64,000 nt of DNA from NCBI GenBank assembly GCA_014379595.1, contig JACMLM010000067.1, positions 62,001 through 126,000 of the forward strand, given 5' to 3'. The DNA comes from Anaerolineales bacterium. GTDB lineage: Bacteria > Chloroflexota > Anaerolineae > Anaerolineales > Villigracilaceae. How positions within the stretch are numbered: the first letter of the stretch is position 1; each line of letters begins with the position of its first letter. Position numbers and translations under genes: made by a program. This document shows, in pieces, positions 60,638-64,000 of the stretch. The notes under the pieces are model-generated. The model was not told the DNA's origin and made no database searches. It saw nothing but the letters and a program-made list of their open reading frames with translations.

Positions 60638-62341
60638 TCAAAACCCCAACTCCTTCATATTCTCTGCCTCACTCTTCTTCTTTCCTCCTCCAAGCAACTC
60701 TTTCCAGAAGGCATCATCGTACCTGCGAGATTTCACAGGCAGCGGCATCGGGACACCCCATCCTAACAATAGAACTTCTTCTTTCGGTTGGAGTCGCGCC
60801 AGCATACCGCGCAGAGCGTCCCGTCCAGATAAACCTGATAATACGGCTTGAATATCCAGGTCATCGCCGAGCCAGCCGCTGATGCGCGTCCCCAACTGGC
60901 TCATGACCTCGTCATAAATTTGCGACGGGCGCTGGTCCACGATCAACAGGGTCACGTAATATTTGCGAAGTTCGCGCGCGATGGTGGCGAAGGTCGTCTG
61001 TGCCGCCATCTCACGGTTGAGCAATTTGTGCGCTTCTTCAACAACGATCACCAATGGCCTTGGCTCACTCTTGCCATGCGTTCTGAATTCATTGGTCTTC
61101 TTCTCCCATGCCGCGCGGATCTTGCGCGTGAGCAAATTCGACACGAGCAGATAATCCAGGTCGCTTTCATGCTCGCCATACGAAAGCACCACATGCTGAC
61201 CATTCTCCAGCGCGTCGATAATATTCTTCACGCTGTCTGCGGCGGGCTTTTCAACGATATACGGCTTGCCAAACAAGCGCCGCAATTTATCGTGCAACGC
61301 TTCCGCCGCCATCACGTTCACACCGTTGGCATCTGCCCACGCCGCCACACTTTCAGGATGCGGCATGCGTTTCATCTTTCCCTTCTCGTCCTCCACTTCC
61401 ACCTCTTCGCGGTTCATCGCCTTGAAGTGCGCGAACCAGTCATTCTTGAACGACCCGAACAAGGCGTTCAACGTGGTAGGCGTGGTCTCTTTCAGATTCA
61501 ATTCACGGCTCAACGTTTCAATATCGGTTGTGGAAATGTCGCCTGTTGAGATTTCCAAATTAAAGTCAGGGACCTGGCCTCTGATGGTTGCCCCTGCTCC
61601 CAAGCCGACGATTCGTATCTTCGACTTGAATTTGGTCTTGAGTCCCGTCACGGCCATTTTCGTATCTGACGCCACATCGTCAAAACCATATTCGTTGTGC
61701 ATATCCAGCACTAACACAGACGCCTTGTTATAGTGCATCAATCCCGCCAATACTAAACGCGTCAAAAATGACTTGCCTGTGCCCGTCGCCCCAAACACCC
61801 CAGACGACCTCTGCACGAACTTCTCCATATCAATACAAACAGGATGTCCCTGCTCGCGTGTGTAACCGATAATAAAGTTACCTGCGTCATTCGGGTCACC
61901 GAAAATTTCAGCAATATCACCCTCGTTCGCCATCCGCACCTGCGAGTGATGCGGCGGCACCGTCTTCACAGGAATCGGATGCGGTTTCTTATCACCAATT
62001 TTCTTTATCCAAATATCATACTTAATTTTATAGTCAGGCGAATCGGGATCAGGACCACGCTCAAGCATCAACGCAGGCAGCACTTCGAGGTTGGTATACA
62101 GAGTCTGCCCATGCAAAGCCTTCGCCAGCGCCGCAGGCAATCGGTCAGATTTTTCATCCGCAAAGCGATCATCCGTCGCGCCAAGCTGCATATCAGTCAC
62201 GAGGCCATAGAAATGATAGTCACCGCTCTCAATCACAACAAATGCCCCCTCCTGCACTGTGAGAGGATCAACTGTAAGCCGCACGCGGAAAGACTCCTTG
62301 AGTCCACCGCCAACTACGTAGCCGATAATTTTATCTTCCAT
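60638..62341 (-). CDS. herA: HerA-type DNA translocase with an N-terminal HAS-barrel domain
   Basis: About 567 residues. The first ~100 residues form a HAS barrel (IIGYVVGGGLKESFRVRLTV). Walker A is GVFGATGTGKSFLTRL near 200, Walker B LVIVVEEAHKLLN near 450, and QRPSQIYDEVMSQLGTRISG follows as a sensor/arginine region. HerA is a hexameric ATPase that works with NurA to resect DNA ends. AAAGGAG before the ATG at 62341 supports the start over an earlier frame. The nuclease gene nurA lies further up on the same strand, but a GxxExxY gene and a HAS-barrel gene lie between. Confidence 0.9.
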   Translation of the reverse strand: MEDKIIGYVVGGGLKESFRVRLTVDPLTVQEGAFVVIESGDYHFYGLVTDMQLGATDDRFADEKSDRLPAALAKALHGQTLYTNLEVLPALMLERGPDPDSPDYKIKYDIWIKKIGDKKPHPIPVKTVPPHHSQVRMANEGDIAEIFGDPNDAGNFIIGYTREQGHPVCIDMEKFVQRSSGVFGATGTGKSFLTRLVLAGLMHYNKASVLVLDMHNEYGFDDVASDTKMAVTGLKTKFKSKIRIVGLGAGATIRGQVPDFNLEISTGDISTTDIETLSRELNLKETTPTTLNALFGSFKNDWFAHFKAMNREEVEVEDEKGKMKRMPHPESVAAWADANGVNVMAAEALHDKLRRLFGKPYIVEKPAADSVKNIIDALENGQHVVLSYGEHESDLDYLLVSNLLTRKIRAAWEKKTNEFRTHGKSEPRPLVIVVEEAHKLLNREMAAQTTFATIARELRKYYVTLLIVDQRPSQIYDEVMSQLGTRISGWLGDDLDIQAVLSGLSGRDALRGMLARLQPKEEVLLLGWGVPMPLPVKSRRYDDAFWKELLGGGKKKSEAENMKELGF

Positions 62342-62378
62342 AATGACTCCTTTTTTACTACGAGGCAAAAAACCATTT

Positions 62379-62419
62379 ACCACAAAGGGGACGAAGGGTC
62401 ACCAAGGAGAGCAAGGAAA
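62379..62419 (-). repeat. Inverted copy of the CTTTGTGG-type repeat
   Basis: ACCACAAAGG then GACGAAGGGTCACCAAGGAG, the reverse complement of the direct repeats beside the GxxExxY gene. It abuts the herA leader. Confidence 0.6.
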
Positions 62420-62428
62420 GTTCTTAAA

Positions 62429-62460
62429 CCTTTGTGTACCTTTGTGACACTTTGTGGTTG
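62429..62460 (+). repeat. Direct repeat left of the GxxExxY gene
   Basis: 32 bases: CCTTTGTGTACCTTTGTGAC then ACTTTGTGGTTG. About 27 of 32 match the copy at 62871-62902. Confidence 0.7.
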
Positions 62461-62466
62461 AAGCTC

Positions 62467-62868
62467 TTAAACTACAATCCGTTTAATCCCATCTTTCAAA
62501 TGAACCACATTGAAATTGATCAAAAATCCCAAACGAATTCCTGTCAACTTCAAGTATGTTATCAATTGCGCATCGAAAACAGGGTGCATCGTCTCAACAG
62601 ACTTAAATTCCACAATCACACAATCTTCCACGATCATATCTGGCTTAAGACCCGCATCCATTTTAATTTCGCGATATATAACAGGCAAGACAACCTGAGT
62701 CGGCGCACGCAGACCACTTTCGATCAATTCGTATTTTGTGCAAGTCTCATAAACCGACTCCAATAACCCAGGTCCAAGCGCGGTGTGAACTTTAAACGAA
62801 GCATCCAACACGGCTTTCCCAACTCGCTCCACATGCGGCGGAACAGGCAAATAAATTTTCTTTTGCAT
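62467..62868 (-). CDS. GxxExxY protein (PD-(D/E)XK-like)
   Basis: 133 residues. The name motif is GLLESVYETC. The nuclease-like core follows: AGLKPDMIVEDCVIVEFKSV, with the PD, then E-x-K residues of a PD-(D/E)XK fold, and ends LGFLINFNVVHLKDGIKRIV. The family is often a stand-alone gene near short repeats and its job is unknown; a nuclease with an unknown target is plausible. It lies inside the herA-HAS-nurA cluster, flanked by direct repeats, so it is probably a later insertion. The ribosome site is supplied by the repeat (AAAGGAA). Confidence 0.82.
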   Translation of the reverse strand: MQKKIYLPVPPHVERVGKAVLDASFKVHTALGPGLLESVYETCTKYELIESGLRAPTQVVLPVIYREIKMDAGLKPDMIVEDCVIVEFKSVETMHPVFDAQLITYLKLTGIRLGFLINFNVVHLKDGIKRIVV

Positions 62869-62870
62869 TT

Positions 62871-62902
62871 CCTTTGTGCTCCTTCGTGACCCTTTGTGGT
62901 TA
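62871..62902 (+). repeat. Direct repeat right of the GxxExxY gene
   Basis: 32 bases: CCTTTGTGCTCCTTCGTGAC then CCTTTGTGGTTA. Partner of 62429-62460. Confidence 0.7.
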
Positions 62903-62909
62903 AAAGGTT

Positions 62910-63509
62910 TTAAACAACCTCACCCAAAGCACCCAGTACACTCATCAGTGTCGGATAATCATCTCTTAACAATGCAATCAACTCCTGGACAGCTTTCTCT
63001 TTCCAGGCATCGCCGCCTTTACCATGAGCTACACACGCGCCTCCGATATGAGCAGCTAATACCTCACCCACGGGCATATCTTTATTTTGCAAGATATGTC
63101 TGAAATATCCGAATCGGCCTGATGATGTGAACCTCATCAGATCATTTTCATCACACGCATAGATCACATCCAAACTCAATGGCGGACGTGGCGGCAGAAG
63201 ATGAAAAATCTTTCCATCCTGCTCATATCCCACTGTCAGCACAGACATTTCCACAGGCACAATGCGCCGTTCGCGGTTGTCACGCATTACTTCCTCGCTA
63301 ACGTTGTCTGCAGTTACAAGCTGGCGCACCAACCCGTCATCGTCAATGTGAATATCGTTGATGAGTCCATATACCTGATAACCATTACCCAATGGCGCGC
63401 GTACCAATGCGCCCAGAGCAGGTACAGTAAATTGCGACACACGGCAGCCAGCAACAAAGCCTGTCGTCCCCGCCCGAAGTAAACGTCCGATTTCAATTTG
63501 TTGAGTCAT
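62910..63509 (-). CDS. HAS-barrel domain protein, part of the HerA-NurA cluster
   Basis: 199 residues. The N-terminal ~85 residues match the HAS-barrel fold (GFVAGCRVSQFTVPALGALV, GYQVYGLINDIHIDDDGLVR) also found on HerA. The rest is helical with RFTSSGRFGYFRHIL and a C-terminal VQELIALLRDDYPTLMSVLG. No enzyme motif is seen. GGAGAAT before the ATG. HAS-barrel proteins help HerA bind its partners, so this is likely an accessory subunit for the NurA-HerA machine. That role is inference from position and fold. Confidence 0.75.
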   Translation of the reverse strand: MTQQIEIGRLLRAGTTGFVAGCRVSQFTVPALGALVRAPLGNGYQVYGLINDIHIDDDGLVRQLVTADNVSEEVMRDNRERRIVPVEMSVLTVGYEQDGKIFHLLPPRPPLSLDVIYACDENDLMRFTSSGRFGYFRHILQNKDMPVGEVLAAHIGGACVAHGKGGDAWKEKAVQELIALLRDDYPTLMSVLGALGEVV

Positions 63510-63524
63510 GTTTTATTCTCCAAT

Positions 63525-63627
63525 TCCCACCCCCTCCTGCCTCCCCCAAATCCGCAAGAAAAAGTTTGAATGATCATTCAACATATCAATTGCGTATTTG
63601 GGGGAGGTGCCCGAAGGGCGGTGGGGG
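63525..63627. repeat. Large palindrome between the HAS-barrel gene and nurA
   Basis: Perfect inner arms CTCCCCCAAAT (63541-63551) and ATTTGGGGGAG (63596-63606) with outer CCACCCC/GGTGGGGG and a GCCCGAAGGGC hairpin (63609-63619). It lies 5 bases from the nurA stop and may terminate or process the transcript. Confidence 0.75.
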
Positions 63628-63632
63628 TCGAT

Positions 63633-64000
63633 TTACCGTTTCTTTCTTCCCTTCAAACCTTTCGCAGAACTCTTATGCGAGCCAACATCTATATCTTCAT
63701 CCTGCCGGCGTAATTCCATTGCCAGCATATTTTCGATCTGCTGTTTCTCTTCATTTTTTACAACCGCAGTTTCATGCGCGCGATGTAATAAATATGGATA
63801 CGGCTTGCTGCCCATCATGCGGCATTGCTCGACCAAGACACCATGTAACAAATCCAATTTGGATTTATCATCCACGACCCATTTAGGGATTTCCACGCGC
63901 ACGGGCCAAGGATGTCCGTCTGTGCCGACATTGAGATAAAAGAAGTGCAAAGATAAAACACCTGTATATTTCTTTTCAGAATTGGACTGTATCCCAAACA
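63633..64000 (-). CDS. nurA: NurA-domain nuclease, C-terminal part (5' end outside window)
   Basis: About 122 residues are visible, in frame to the right edge. SEKKYTGVLSLHFFYLNVG, DGHPWPVRVEIPKWVVDD, LLHGVLVEQCRMMGSKPYPY and LLHRAHETAV are typical of the C-terminal part of NurA 5'-3' nucleases, with the YPYLLHRAHE motif. The end is basic (HKSSAKGLKGRKKR). The nuclease acts with HerA in DNA end resection in archaea and some bacteria. A truncation is not shown: the gene simply runs off the window. Confidence 0.85.
   Translation of the reverse strand, partial: FGIQSNSEKKYTGVLSLHFFYLNVGTDGHPWPVRVEIPKWVVDDKSKLDLLHGVLVEQCRMMGSKPYPYLLHRAHETAVVKNEEKQQIENMLAMELRRQDEDIDVGSHKSSAKGLKGRKKR

Noticed and set aside
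60848-61549. A 233-codon plus-strand frame
   Set aside because: Fully opposite herA, whose Walker motifs are clear; the protein has no recognisable features.
1-64000. tRNA, rRNA or known riboswitch genes
   Set aside because: I scanned gaps by eye and saw no cloverleaf ends, no conserved rRNA words and no T-box or common riboswitch core. A covariance search would be decisive.

Overview
The window carries no rRNA or tRNA gene, so the source is inferred from gene content only. A moderate-GC chromosome with GH94/GH1 beta-glucoside use, MalF/MalG-type permeases, Thr/Pro-rich secreted linkers, a HerA/HAS-barrel/NurA cluster, a CheB-CheR-PAS protein and a compact aromatic operon fits best with a Chloroflexota bacterium, most likely class Anaerolineae. 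This is inference from remembered family distributions, not a search result.

Layout. 1-7722: sugar use, with the end of a GH94 phosphorylase, a mutarotase-like protein, a GH1 beta-glucosidase, an MFS carrier facing them across a hairpin terminator, two sugar ABC permeases and a PIG-V-like membrane glycosyltransferase. 8195-12765: a two-gene sensory unit (CheB-CheR-PAS, then a double-PAS histidine kinase). 12766-16695: metallo-hydrolase, MFS carrier, alpha/beta hydrolase and a DUF2270-DUF2179 membrane fusion. 16754-26457 (minus strand): an apparently complete shikimate/chorismate/tyrosine-branch operon in the order aroH, two tandem DAHP synthases, tyrA, aroA, aroE, aroC, a vanZ-like gene, an aroK-aroB fusion and aroQ. 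Its leader holds a promoter, a 26-codon peptide rich in Trp, Phe and Tyr, and a terminator directly before aroH. This looks like ribosome-mediated attenuation and is the strongest find in the window.

26541-36846: coaBC, a phosphoesterase, a DUF4349 lipoprotein, rsmG, an MFS carrier, a GT-C glycosyltransferase, miaB, a secreted HExxH peptidase and acylphosphatase. 36852-45652 (minus strand): radC, a membrane sensor kinase with a Thr/Pro-rich surface protein, an AAC(6')-like acetyltransferase, prs, an ICMT-like methyltransferase, small proteins, a PolX-type polymerase and a GNAT enzyme. 45676-53761: a methyltransferase, a GT-C enzyme, a two-gene GHKL ATPase module of unknown role, a sulfite-oxidase-type enzyme, a PhyH dioxygenase and ferritin. 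53808-57742: a repeat-rich stretch with a REP-associated (RAYT) transposase, 94-bp and 35-bp repeats, a broken gene and a sigma/anti-sigma pair. 57749-64000 (minus strand): a NUDIX / orphan / NUDIX group downstream of herA, a GxxExxY nuclease-like gene between direct repeats, a HAS-barrel gene and the 3' part of nurA.

Several families of short palindromic repeats run through the window. They sit in intergenic gaps, supply stop codons for at least two genes, and one copy lies in frame inside the transposase. Start sites were chosen by eye from Shine-Dalgarno sequences, gene overlaps and -10 boxes. Family names rest on motif recognition, not database searches.
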